Shown: positions 1-6,338 of the stretch, piece after piece
Layout: each line of letters begins with the position of its first letter
Position numbering within the stretch: the stretch's first letter is position 1
NCBI GenBank assembly: GCA_937858455.1
Contig: CALLYN010001084.1
Span: 1-8,505 of the forward strand
From: an uncultured Kouleothrix sp.
Lineage (GTDB): Bacteria > Chloroflexota > Chloroflexia > Chloroflexales > Roseiflexaceae
Direction: 5' to 3'
Length of the DNA stretch: 8,505 nt
The notes under the pieces: generated by a model
What the model was told of the DNA's origin: nothing
Seen by the model: the letters and a program-made list of their open reading frames with translations, nothing else
The model's database searches: none
Program-made: the position numbers and the translations under genes

Positions 1-229
1 GCGCTCTGGTTGCCCAGGTGATGTGTGCCTCGACCATGTTCTGGAAGGGTTGTATCTATCAGCCGCACCGTCCCTACCCACCAGGACTTTTAACGGCTGA
101 CCGCAGAGCGGCGGACTGGCACGCATCCGCCGGTGCCTATGTTTTCCTTCCGAACGTAGCCTGAGTGCTCAGGCTCGGTGCTGGTCAGTCAGGGCTTGTC
201 GAGCAAGCCCGCCCTTTAGGGGTGGGTGA
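1..229 (-). ncRNA. IscB-type omega-RNA, partial at its 3' end (left copy)
   Basis: Read on the minus strand this aligns along its whole length with the omega-RNA region upstream of iscB at 7111-7344. Shared blocks include TGACTGACCAG, CCGAGCCTGAGCA, GTTAAAAG and ACATGGTCGAGGCA in the same order. Visible stems (plus coordinates) are GGGCTTG 192-198 with CAAGCCC 204-210, AGCCTGA 158-164 with TCAGGCT 169-175, a long-range closing stem 146-155 with 38-48 (one bulge), and CTGG 6-9 with CCAG 14-17 around a GNRA loop on the RNA strand. In the family the omega-RNA scaffold guides IscB to DNA, with the guide at its 5' end; here that would be the bases just right of 229. The matching iscB should lie left of position 1 on the minus strand and is not in the window. 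The 5' boundary is where similarity to the other copy stops, so it is good to a few bases. Confidence 0.8.
1..229 (-). mobile_element. Left IscB (IS200/IS605-associated) element, left-end portion only
   Basis: This is the end of an IscB-bearing element that continues out of the window to the left. The boundary near 229 is inferred because the two omega-RNA copies align up to a shared TCACCC and then diverge completely into unrelated flanks. No tnpA-like Y1 transposase is visible in the window, so whether the element is autonomous cannot be judged. The element lies 12 bases beyond the stop codon of the small minus-strand gene at 242-466, so it has not disrupted that reading frame. Confidence 0.65.
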
Positions 230-241
230 CTGATCTCGAGA

Positions 242-466
242 CTACGACTGACGCTGGCGGCTGCCGCGGAGACCGTCGATAGCGTCGGCCACACTGGCCT
301 CGATGAACGCCTGGATCGACGCCACATCGAAGCGCCGGCCGAGCGCCTCGTCGACGAAGATGCCGACACACAGCGACACCGCGGCAATCAATGCCTCCCG
401 TCCGAAGTAGTAAGTTGCAAAGGCGCTCGCAAGCACCAAAGCCACAATAACTGCGCGCTGTCGCAT
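242..466 (-). CDS. Small two-helix membrane protein, unknown function
   Basis: A 74-residue protein of unrecognised family. The ATG at 466 is chosen because a perfect AAGGAGG lies 8 bases upstream; an in-frame upstream start at 520 would overlap the -10 box of its promoter and lacks such a site. Two hydrophobic stretches, about residues 5-21 and 25-38, predict a helical hairpin in the membrane. The remaining C-terminal 35 residues are soluble and amphipathic (IQAFIEASVADAIDG), ending in a basic tail. It diverges from another small membrane protein at 617 across an AT-rich promoter island, so the two may be co-regulated. The left IscB element begins 12 bases after its stop. No catalytic motif is present. 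The coding call rests on the ribosome site, the promoter and the hydrophobicity pattern. Confidence 0.7.
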   Translation of the reverse strand: MRQRAVIVALVLASAFATYYFGREALIAAVSLCVGIFVDEALGRRFDVASIQAFIEASVADAIDGLRGSRQRQS

Positions 467-510
467 GGTCGATACCTCCTTCCCGCGACACTCAGATAAT
501 TCACCTCGTA

Positions 511-539
511 AGTATATCACATTATCATATTATTGTCAA
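511..539 (-). promoter_or_regulatory. Sigma70-type promoter for the minus-strand small membrane gene
   Basis: On the minus strand a perfect TTGACA (-35, at 534-539) is followed after exactly 17 bases by TATACT (-10, at 511-516, five of six consensus bases), with TG one base upstream of the -10 (extended -10). It is placed about 45 bases ahead of the ATG at 466. This is unusually close to consensus for a high-GC genome. Confidence 0.75.
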
Positions 540-582
540 GATGTTATAATATTATTTGACAATGATGTTATAATATGATAAT
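521..582. repeat. Inverted and direct repeats in the divergent promoter (candidate operator)
   Basis: A perfect 13-base inverted repeat, ATTATCATATTAT at 521-533 and ATAATATGATAAT at 570-582, brackets both -35 boxes. A 7-base inverted pair (TTGTCAA 533-539, TTGACAA 556-562) lies inside it. GATGTTATAATAT also occurs twice in direct orientation, at 540-552 and 564-576, 24 bases apart. The stretch is strikingly AT-rich against a GC-rich background. Symmetry around overlapping promoters is typical of an operator, but part of it follows simply from the two promoters having similar sequence on opposite strands. Confidence 0.5.
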
Positions 583-584
583 AT
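556..584 (+). promoter_or_regulatory. Sigma70-type promoter for the plus-strand membrane gene
   Basis: A perfect TTGACA at 556-561 is followed after 17 bases by TAATAT at 579-584, again with TG one base upstream (extended -10). It lies about 33 bases ahead of the ATG at 617. The -10 is weaker (four of six) than that of the divergent promoter. The two -35 boxes are 16 bases apart back to back, so RNA polymerases could interfere or be governed by one shared regulator. Confidence 0.65.
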
Positions 585-616
585 CACTATGATAGATAAC
601 GGTGCAGGAGGCGACG

Positions 617-958
617 ATGAAGGTCACAGATCCCACAGCAGAAGCCCAGTATCACGCAGAATCGCAGGAAACGGCCGGGAGCCTACGCGAGCGGCTTGGA
701 ACACTCGCCATTTACATCATCGCCTTCCTGTACGTCTCGGCGCACAAAGCGCGCTGGCTGTGGGTTGTGTTCTTCATGTTCTGTTTGCTCGTCCCCTTCA
801 TCGTCGCCGAGCATCCATACATCTCCGCCCTGCTGATCGTCGGCGGTTTTGGCTGCATCGTCGTCGTGACTCTCCCCAACGGCACTGTTAGCCACGCTCC
901 TGAATCGCATGAGCCGGCCGACATGCGTGGAACAAATACGATTGAAGCCCAACGCTAG
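617..958 (+). CDS. Small polytopic membrane protein, unknown function
   Basis: A 113-residue protein of unrecognised family. The ATG at 617 follows AGGAGG (606-611) by 5 bases, which is why it is preferred over the GTG at 602. The N-terminal 25 residues are polar and acidic, followed by hydrophobic stretches at about residues 29-42 (TLAIYIIAFLYVSA), 47-64 (WLWVVFFMFCLLVPFIVA) and 69-86 (ISALLIVGGFGCIVVVTL), then a polar tail. Three transmembrane helices are likely, with a short basic loop (HKARW) after the first that would favour the cytoplasm. The next gene starts 41 bases downstream, so they probably form a two-gene unit. No enzymatic motif is visible. It could be a small inner-membrane accessory or entry-exclusion-like protein, but nothing in the sequence decides this. 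Confidence 0.75.
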   Translation: MKVTDPTAEAQYHAESQETAGSLRERLGTLAIYIIAFLYVSAHKARWLWVVFFMFCLLVPFIVAEHPYISALLIVGGFGCIVVVTLPNGTVSHAPESHEPADMRGTNTIEAQR

Positions 959-999
959 CGCACGAGCGGCGCGCTGGCGGACAGAAAGGACTGTCTGGA

Positions 1000-1524
1000 A
1001 TGGCCAATGATCAAGCACAACCGATCGCACCGGAGGTCCTCGCGGCGCGGGTGATCGCGCAGCATGCCGTCGATCGGCTGACGCAGGAACTGACCACGCG
1101 GCGCCCCGCGTTCGCGGAGGTGCTGGGCGCCGATGTACAACTTCCGCCCGGTCAGGGGCGCGCGAGCTTGCTCGGCGGCGTCCGTCCTATCGAGCGCATC
1201 GTCAGCTTCAATACCATCGAAGGCCACATAGAGACGCCCGTACCTGGCGGCCAGCTTCCGATCGTCCAGCTCCTCGTCGGCGCGCAGCCGCTCAGCCTGG
1301 GCGTGATCGCGCGCACGGACGCTGGCGACGACGCCGATCCTAATGCAGGGGCGACCGTGGCCGACGAGCTGCGCTGGGTGCCGCTCTCCGCGATCGATGG
1401 CCAGACCGCGACCGCCACCCATGCGCCGATTCCGCTGACTGAGCGGGTCGATCCACACGTGTTTCCGCTGATCGACGCCGTGCTTCAGATCGTTGACGCC
1501 GGCATGCAGGGGCTGGCGGGGTAG
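1000..1524 (+). CDS. Hypothetical soluble protein (174 aa)
   Basis: I do not recognise this family. The ATG at 1000 is preceded by AAAGGA at 985-990. The N-terminal third is a predicted helix (residues 8-32, alanine- and glutamine-rich). Residues 60-105 look like beta strands (VRPIERIVSF, HIETPVPGG, PIVQLLVGA, LSLGVIA), then an acidic loop (DAGDDADPNAG, 107-117) and a final amphipathic helix at about 153-170. There is no signal peptide, membrane segment or cysteine. A long open frame also exists on the opposite strand over 955-1758, but its arginine- and histidine-rich translation is typical of an antisense shadow. The gene probably shares the upstream promoter with the membrane protein at 617-958. 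Confidence 0.7.
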   Translation: MANDQAQPIAPEVLAARVIAQHAVDRLTQELTTRRPAFAEVLGADVQLPPGQGRASLLGGVRPIERIVSFNTIEGHIETPVPGGQLPIVQLLVGAQPLSLGVIARTDAGDDADPNAGATVADELRWVPLSAIDGQTATATHAPIPLTERVDPHVFPLIDAVLQIVDAGMQGLAG

Positions 1525-1601
1525 CGCCGCGCGGCACGTTCGCTTGGGTGCGCTGCTCGCGCTGAGGATCGATGCGCTGCAAGTGGCCGACTTCCAAACA
1601 C

Positions 1602-1643
1602 GACGGCGCTCTGGCGAGACTGTCCTCTCACCAGAGCGCCGTC
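1602..1643. terminator. Strong hairpin, candidate terminator after the first plus-strand unit
   Basis: GACGGCGCTCTGG (1602-1614) pairs perfectly with CCAGAGCGCCGTC (1631-1643). After a single mismatch the stem continues with GAGA/TCTC around a 6-base loop. It begins 77 bases after the stop at 1524. There is no T-run on either side, so it is either a factor-independent terminator of the U-poor kind found in GC-rich genomes or an RNA-stabilising element. Confidence 0.5.
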
Positions 1644-1663
1644 CGGGTCGCACGGTCCTTGTC

Positions 1664-1700
1664 GCGAGCGGCGCCACATGTCGTGCGGCGCGCCGCTCGC
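1664..1700. repeat. Second GC-rich inverted repeat (hairpin)
   Basis: GCGAGCGGCGC (1664-1674) pairs with GCGCCGCTCGC (1690-1700), 11 perfect base pairs with a 15-base loop. It sits 20 bases after the previous hairpin, giving two stable stems in tandem. This could be a tandem terminator or a recombination or protein-binding palindrome. No poly-T follows. Confidence 0.5.
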
Positions 1701-1980
1701 TCCGCGCGTTCATAGGTAGTATACCGCATCTTGCCAGTCCAACGCATACGCCGGCCATGGTCGTTCAGGCTCCTGCGTGTGCTCGCCCTGCTGCTGACGC
1801 CTCATGCCCAGGCTGCTGCGGCTGGCAGCGGGGTATTCGTGGAGCAATCCACGAGGATGGCCGGGGACGACCAGGGGATGAATCCAACTGGAAGGAATAG
1901 ATACGCTGCCAGGCCGCTCACACGCTCTGAGAGCAGCAATTCTCGATCCAAAAACCCGGTTGCAATGCAGAAGTGTTTCT

Positions 1981-2994
1981 ATGACCGAACAACTATCGTT
2001 CACTCACCGTCTCAAAGACGCCGGCGCCGTCGCGTCCACCACGTCAGCGCCAAGGCCCAGCATAGCGCTGCGCGCGATCATGGACGCACAACCGCGCACG
2101 AGCCTTCTCGGCGATGAAATCGAGCAACTCCGGGAGATCCTGCGCGCGATCGTCGGTGAGGCCGGCTGGCTGGACGCTATCGCGCTCGCCGCCGACCACC
2201 CTGACCCGATGAGCCTGATCTGGGCGCTCCTGGAGGAAGTCCCCGACCACTACGTCGCGAGCTGCGCGCCGCTGCTGACGCGCCTCACCGATCTCTCGCT
2301 GCCCGTCGAGCGGCTGACCCGGCTGCTCGGGCACCTGGATCGTCGCACACCAGCCGCGGATGTGGCAGCCGCCGCAGCGCAGATCGCGCCGACAAACAGC
2401 AGCCTGACACACCGCTTCGCGATGCGTCTGCTGGCGCGTGCGCTAGTAGGACGCCCGCGCGACCAGGTCGTGCCGACCTTCCGCGCGCTGCGCGATGGGG
2501 TCATCCGCGAGCTGCTGGTCATCCGTCTGGTGCCAGGCCAGCCGCAGGCGTTGGTGCGGGACTGCTGGAGTATCATTATCGCCGGCCTCGACGCTCAGAC
2601 CCCGGTCTGGCGCCTGAAGCACCTCGCCGCGCACGTACCGCGCGCCTTTGTCGTCCCCCTGGCGCAGCGGGCTCACGCGCTCGCGAACCCGATTGAGACA
2701 ATCGAGGTGCTGTGCGCGCTCGCGCCGCGGAGCGCGAGCCCTGCCGCTCAGCTCAGGTCAGCGCTCTCGGTCGCACACAGTCTGCGCACGCTGATGCAGG
2801 GCAAGCTGCCCGAGACGATGGCGGCGGTGCAGCGCCAGGCGCTGGCCTGCGTGGCGGCCGCACTCGATGCGGCGGGCATGGGAGCGCAGCACCACGTCCG
2901 GCTCAGCGCCATTCGCCAGGCCCGCCTGATCCGCAGCGGGTACGAGCGCAATGCCGCCCTGGAGGCACTCCAGGCGCCTATGAGTGTGGGGTAA
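1981..2994 (+). CDS. Alanine-rich all-helical hypothetical protein (337 aa), first gene of the operon
   Basis: The family is not recognised. The ATG at 1981 is taken as start; the ribosome site is poor (GCAGAAGTG), and an internal ATG at 2080 is possible but has none. After a low-complexity first 40 residues the protein is almost entirely predicted alpha helix, rich in Ala, Leu and Arg, with helix pairs of 30-40 residues (for example 47-70, 95-118, 144-156, 224-248, 276-298). This resembles a helical-repeat (HEAT/TPR-like) scaffold, but no consensus repeat is clear. There are no membrane segments and no catalytic motif. The next gene starts 4 bases after its stop, so it opens the seven-gene operon. 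Codon usage matches its neighbours. Confidence 0.7.
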   Translation: MTEQLSFTHRLKDAGAVASTTSAPRPSIALRAIMDAQPRTSLLGDEIEQLREILRAIVGEAGWLDAIALAADHPDPMSLIWALLEEVPDHYVASCAPLLTRLTDLSLPVERLTRLLGHLDRRTPAADVAAAAAQIAPTNSSLTHRFAMRLLARALVGRPRDQVVPTFRALRDGVIRELLVIRLVPGQPQALVRDCWSIIIAGLDAQTPVWRLKHLAAHVPRAFVVPLAQRAHALANPIETIEVLCALAPRSASPAAQLRSALSVAHSLRTLMQGKLPETMAAVQRQALACVAAALDAAGMGAQHHVRLSAIRQARLIRSGYERNAALEALQAPMSVG

Positions 2995-2998
2995 AGTG

Positions 2999-3568
2999 AT
3001 GACGCGAGGACGACAGGCTACTCCACAAACGACCCCGCTGGCCGCGGCGCCCGGCGGCCCCTGTCCCCACTGCAGCAGCACACCCACAGGCCCACGGAGC
3101 GACGGCCTCGTGCCGATCTGCCAGACCTGTATGCTCGGCCACTCGACCGAGGAGGCGGGCGAGGGTAAGGCGGCCGCAGCGTTCGGCGCGCGCAGCGACA
3201 GCACGCTGGCCACGCGGATGTACGCGGCGATCCCGCTCTGGGTCCTGCATCTTCAGGAGCTGGACGACGCGCGGTTCTGGGCTACATGGCGGCGCTGGGT
3301 TGCCGAGGCCAACAGCCTACCGGTCTCGGAAGCCATCCTCTATCCGGACGCGAACCATGCCGAGGCCGAGCAGCATTTTACGGCCTACGCCAAGGCGATC
3401 GCCGCGCTCTCCTTCTGTGAGGGCGGCGTCCCCATGTTTGGCCGCCGCTGGGAGAGCAGGCGCCCACCGGCACCCGGCGGGGAGCGGGCCGTACCTAGGA
3501 TGCAACCACCCGCCGCGCGTGGCCGCAACCGCGCACCATCAACACGACAACCGAGACACACTCGATGA
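2999..3568 (+). CDS. Small zinc-finger protein of unknown function (189 aa)
   Basis: The N-terminal part carries two CxxC pairs, C22-x2-C25 and C41-x2-C44, separated by 15 residues, the spacing of a zinc ribbon or treble clef that would bind one zinc. Residues 70-140 form a tryptophan-rich helical domain (IPLWVLHLQELDDARFWATW and following). The last 40 residues (150-189) are a proline- and arginine-rich, probably disordered tail. The ATG at 2999 lies 4 bases after the upstream stop, and a GTG at 2984 in the same frame would overlap that gene. The stop codon overlaps the next start (ATGA at 3565-3568), indicating translational coupling. Such small zinc-binding proteins in operons of unknowns often bind nucleic acid or partner proteins; that is inference only. 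The tail's lower third-position GC might mean an old frameshift near 3440. Confidence 0.7.
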   Translation: MTRGRQATPQTTPLAAAPGGPCPHCSSTPTGPRSDGLVPICQTCMLGHSTEEAGEGKAAAAFGARSDSTLATRMYAAIPLWVLHLQELDDARFWATWRRWVAEANSLPVSEAILYPDANHAEAEQHFTAYAKAIAALSFCEGGVPMFGRRWESRRPPAPGGERAVPRMQPPAARGRNRAPSTRQPRHTR

Positions 3569-4203
3569 GCACCACTGCCTCAACAGCCCTCGCCACCGAT
3601 CCCGCGGCGCAGATCGCCGCGATGCAGGCGCAGATCGACACGCTCCTCGCTGGGGCGGGTGGCGCGCTCCGGCGCGCGTACACAGTAACGGGCGCGCTCG
3701 ACGCCGCCGCCTGGCCGTTGCTCGAGAACCCCGGCGGCGATGGAGCCATCCTCGCACTGGCCCGCATCGACACCTGCCTGACCGGCGACGACCCGGACCG
3801 GGCGGCGGGAACGACACGCCGCGCGCTTCAGGCGGTCGCCGCGGCTGCAGCCGAGCTGCGCGGGGCAATAGCGGGTCACGAGAACGACGAGGTGACGTGG
3901 ATGCGCGCGCCCGGCCCCCGCATCGGGGGTTTCGATGCGGCGCTCGACCACTACGACCTGGCCACCGCGAACGGCGCCGATCTCGTCGCATCTGACACGT
4001 TCGAGCGCGCAATCGACCTAGCGAGCTGGGCCCTGGCTGACGGCGAGCACGACCAGGGCGCCGTCATGCTGACCATGCTGTTCGGCGCGCCCGTTGGCGA
4101 TGCGCTCGCACACCGCTTTGCCGCGGCACTGCGGGATGCGTGCCGCGCACACGCCGAGCACCCATCAGGAGGCGGTCGTGCCGACGCTGCGCAAAGTCTC
4201 TAG
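3565..4203 (+). CDS. Hypothetical alanine-rich protein (212 aa)
   Basis: The family is not recognised. The start ATG at 3565 overlaps the preceding stop in an ATGA arrangement with no strong ribosome site, fitting translational coupling. A heptad-like helix lies at about residues 14-30 (AQIAAMQAQIDTLLAG). Further helices are at 84-105 and 144-195, with a short central segment (NDEVTWMRAPGPRIGGFD, 107-124) that is the least compositionally biased part. No membrane segment, cysteine cluster or catalytic motif is apparent. The 3' end overlaps the start of the next gene by 26 bases. Its order between a zinc-finger protein and a DNA-binding protein suggests a shared process, but no role can be named. 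Confidence 0.65.
   Translation: MSTTASTALATDPAAQIAAMQAQIDTLLAGAGGALRRAYTVTGALDAAAWPLLENPGGDGAILALARIDTCLTGDDPDRAAGTTRRALQAVAAAAAELRGAIAGHENDEVTWMRAPGPRIGGFDAALDHYDLATANGADLVASDTFERAIDLASWALADGEHDQGAVMLTMLFGAPVGDALAHRFAAALRDACRAHAEHPSGGGRADAAQSL
4167..4172 (+). promoter_or_regulatory. Ribosome binding site deciding a GTG start
   Basis: AGGAGG lies 5 bases before GTG at 4178. In-frame ATG codons exist upstream (from 4094) inside the previous gene, but none has a comparable site, so the GTG is the likely start of the downstream DNA-binding protein. Confidence 0.75.
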
Positions 4204-5662
4204 CGCCGAGGCGGCAACCTGGCAGCGCCAGACTCGGCCCACCGTGATTTCGCCGCCCGCCCGACCACCTGCTTCCGTGCCGCCGCCCCGCGCCGCGGAC
4301 GATTTCCACGCCCGCGGCGTCGCACGTGCGCTCGGCAAGGGCCGCGATCTGGACGACGTGCTCCTATGGATGGAAAGCGGCGCGCTGGAGGCGTACAACC
4401 GCGGCAAAAGCACACGGCCGCGCTGGCAGATACCGCGCGCGGCGCTGCTGCGCTTCCTGGCCAATGAAGACTACTGGATGGCCTGGAGTGTCGAGCGAAT
4501 CACCGACGCCGACCTCCGCGCAGAGGCGGCGCGCATCCGCGACGGCAAGCCGGGCTGGGTCACCGTCGAGCAGGCCGCCGCGCTGTTCGAGATCCGGCCG
4601 ACGCTGATCATGGCCTGGATCAGGCAGCACGGCCTGCCCGCCAGGCGATACCGGAGTTTGTGGTATGTCCGCGCGAATGCGCATGAGGTCTGGCAGCGCC
4701 CGGCGGTTTCGGTGCGGCCGCGCAGCGCAAGCGAGCAACGCCCCAGCACTGCGCCCGATCTTGATCTTGGCGGTGCCGCGCCGTTTATCGCCCTCAGGGC
4801 CTCCGAGCGCGAGCAGCTTATTGCCTGGTCGCGCCAGCGCGTGAGCGCGGAGGAGCAGGCGCAGCGCCTCGGGTACCCGATTCACGTTCTGGAGCCTGTC
4901 TGGCTGGAACTTCAGCGCCAGGGGCTCATTCCGCGCCGCAAGGCGACGCGCGGGCCGGACTGGTCGCCCAAACATCGCGCGATGCTGCGTAAGCTCGTCA
5001 AGCAAGGGCTGAGCTACGACGAGATCGCCGAGGCGATGGGCCGCACGCCCGCCGCGATACGAATCGCGTGCAAGCGCTATAACCTCCGCCTGCTGCGCGC
5101 ACCCGGGGTGTATACCGCGCGCGAGGTCGCCGCTCTGATGGGCTTGCCGTGCTCCAAAGTCGTCGCGCGCTGGATCGCCGAGGGCATGCTGGCGGGCCGC
5201 AACGGCGGGCGCACCGATCGGCCGCTCTGGCGCGTCCAGCGCGACGACCTGATGGCCTTCATGGCCGAGCCGCTGTACTGGATGGCGTGGCGCGTCGACC
5301 GAGTGGTAGACCCGTATCTGCGCACGTACGCCGAACAGCTCCGCGACGGACAGCCGGAGTGGCACACGCCCGGGCACGTCGCCAGGCATTACGGCGCAGG
5401 CCGCAACACGCCGCAGCAGTGGATCGAGCGCGGGTTCATCCCGAGCCAGCGCTGGGGCAACCACTGGATACACCAGTCGGTGCTCGATCACTGGGCTCCG
5501 CCAGGCCAGCCTGGAGTCTACGGCGTGCCGCTCGACGGGGCGATCGTGCAGGCCGCGATCGAAGCCTCACGCCAGCACGCCCAGCGCATTCTTGAGCAGT
5601 TCCGTGCCGGCGCAACATGTGAAGTGGACGCCGCCGGCGGAACCGATCAGGCGCCCGCGTAG
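4178..5662 (+). CDS. Multi-domain helix-turn-helix DNA-binding protein with internal duplication (494 aa)
   Basis: After a proline-rich disordered start (residues 20-40), residues 45-172 form a unit of two winged or MerR/excisionase-like HTH segments joined by YWMAW (99-103). A second copy of the unit is at about 312-439, with YWMAW at 367-371. The copies share the pattern YWMAW-x-V-[ED]-R, an LR followed by RDG[KQ]P, WI..G.[PI]..R and a terminal aromatic. Each has a typical excisionase-like half (for example YTAREVAALMGLPCSKVVARW, broken here by position: 312-332). Between them, residues 260-303 carry a Myb/SANT or GcrA-like HTH (DWSPKHRAML, then LSYDEIAEAMGRTPAAI). At least five DNA-recognition modules suggest binding to a long or repeated site, as a regulator or a DNA-organising or excision factor. 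No nuclease or recombinase motif is visible. The stop is followed 28 bases later by the next start. Confidence 0.75.
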   Translation: MPTLRKVSSAEAATWQRQTRPTVISPPARPPASVPPPRAADDFHARGVARALGKGRDLDDVLLWMESGALEAYNRGKSTRPRWQIPRAALLRFLANEDYWMAWSVERITDADLRAEAARIRDGKPGWVTVEQAAALFEIRPTLIMAWIRQHGLPARRYRSLWYVRANAHEVWQRPAVSVRPRSASEQRPSTAPDLDLGGAAPFIALRASEREQLIAWSRQRVSAEEQAQRLGYPIHVLEPVWLELQRQGLIPRRKATRGPDWSPKHRAMLRKLVKQGLSYDEIAEAMGRTPAAIRIACKRYNLRLLRAPGVYTAREVAALMGLPCSKVVARWIAEGMLAGRNGGRTDRPLWRVQRDDLMAFMAEPLYWMAWRVDRVVDPYLRTYAEQLRDGQPEWHTPGHVARHYGAGRNTPQQWIERGFIPSQRWGNHWIHQSVLDHWAPPGQPGVYGVPLDGAIVQAAIEASRQHAQRILEQFRAGATCEVDAAGGTDQAPA

Positions 5663-5690
5663 CGGCGCCCACAGCAGACGAGGTGTTGGT

Positions 5691-6338
5691 ATGTCGCTCC
5701 TTGCACCACAAACTCGGCTCACGCCGACGCAGGCAACTACCTGGCTGCGTGAGCGCGGCGAGCAGATCGAGCACGCCGGCAAGCGCTGGAACCTCACCTG
5801 GCAGGGCCAGACGATCAACGTCGATCATGCCGCGCTGTGCGACATCGCCGGGCGCGATCGCGCGCAGACGCTCCAGGCACGACCGCGCTACGCCGGCCGG
5901 CCCGTGGTCATCACGCTGGTCGCGTGTGTCGGCGAGAAGCTGGGCCATGCGGCGCCGGCGCGGGACCTCTACATCTCGCAGTGGTTTTGCAAGGCGCGCC
6001 GCTACGCGGAGCAGTTTGCCGATGAGTGGCACATCCTGAGCGCGCACTACGGCCTGATCGCGCCCGACGAGGAGCGCGCACCGTATAACGTAACGCTGAA
6101 TGCGATGAAGGCACCGGAGCGGCTGGCCTGGGCCGAGCGCGTCTGGCCGCAGATCCGCGCCGCCGCGCCTGAGCCGCAGCGCGACCGGATCGTCTTCCTG
6201 GCCGGCAAGCACTACCGCCAACACCTGGCCGAGCGCTTGCTCGTGCTGGGCTACGACGTCGAGGTGCCGATGGAGGGGCTGGGTATCGGCGAGCAGCTCG
6301 CCTGGATGGATCGGGCGGCCGCGGCGGTGCAGGGATGA
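5691..6338 (+). CDS. DUF6884-like protein (215 aa)
   Basis: The ATG at 5691 follows GAGGTG by 5 bases. The N-terminal 65 residues look like a small separate domain (helix plus strands, residues 12-46). Residues 73-206 carry the pattern I associate with DUF6884: a strand ending LVACVGEK with the APARDLY segment (76-94), an aromatic SQWFCKARRYAE helix, WHILSAHYGLIAPD (113-126) followed by PYN (131-133), FLAGKHYRQHL (169-179) and the closing PMEGLGIGEQLAWM (193-206). The ILSAxYGLxxP block resembles that in YaaA/DUF328 proteins. The biochemical function of DUF6884 is not known to me; it is frequent in phage and mobile DNA. Its stop overlaps the next start (ATGA). The family name is from memory of motifs and was not searched. 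Confidence 0.7.
   Translation: MSLLAPQTRLTPTQATTWLRERGEQIEHAGKRWNLTWQGQTINVDHAALCDIAGRDRAQTLQARPRYAGRPVVITLVACVGEKLGHAAPARDLYISQWFCKARRYAEQFADEWHILSAHYGLIAPDEERAPYNVTLNAMKAPERLAWAERVWPQIRAAAPEPQRDRIVFLAGKHYRQHLAERLLVLGYDVEVPMEGLGIGEQLAWMDRAAAAVQG

Larger units (their letters stand above)
1525..1980. other. Gene-poor spacer between the two plus-strand units
   Basis: This 456-base stretch holds the two hairpins at 1602-1700 and little else I can support. An open frame from a TTG near 1731 begins with a leader-like hydrophobic run (LLRVLALLLTPHAQA) but becomes arginine- and serine-rich and runs 137 bases into the next gene in another frame, so it is not called. A small stem CGTGG/CCACG around a 6-base loop lies near 1839-1854. 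No convincing promoter for the downstream operon was found. Confidence 0.4.

Noticed and set aside
1..235. Reading the left end as a CRISPR leader or repeat region
   Set aside because: There is no regularly spaced repeat. The region aligns with the omega-RNA next to iscB and is explained by it.
169..387. A minus-strand frame ending in the same LTDQ-x-RA tail as the gene at 6552
   Set aside because: Its upstream part overlaps the real small membrane gene in another frame and is serine- and arginine-rich. Only the omega-RNA-derived tail is shared, so it is not called as a gene.
1..1614. Repeated GCGCTCTGG at position 1 and at 1606
   Set aside because: A 9-base match in GC-rich DNA with no extension beyond it; treated as chance.
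955..1758. A 267-codon open frame on the minus strand
   Set aside because: It lies antisense to the better-supported gene at 1000-1524. Its translation is arginine- and histidine-rich, it reads through both hairpins, and it lacks a recognisable fold.
1731..2117. A possible secreted small protein with a leader-like hydrophobic start
   Set aside because: The start is TTG with no ribosome site, the rest is arginine- and serine-rich, and it overlaps the gene at 1981 by 137 bases in another frame.
3300..3995. A plus-strand open frame across the junction of the zinc-finger gene and the next gene
   Set aside because: Its translation is almost wholly arginine, proline and serine, typical of an out-of-frame reading of GC-rich coding DNA. 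The ATGA junction at 3565 explains the region better.
4364..5491. A 375-codon open frame on the minus strand
   Set aside because: It is antisense to the HTH protein, whose domains and internal duplication are clear. Long antisense frames are expected at this GC content.
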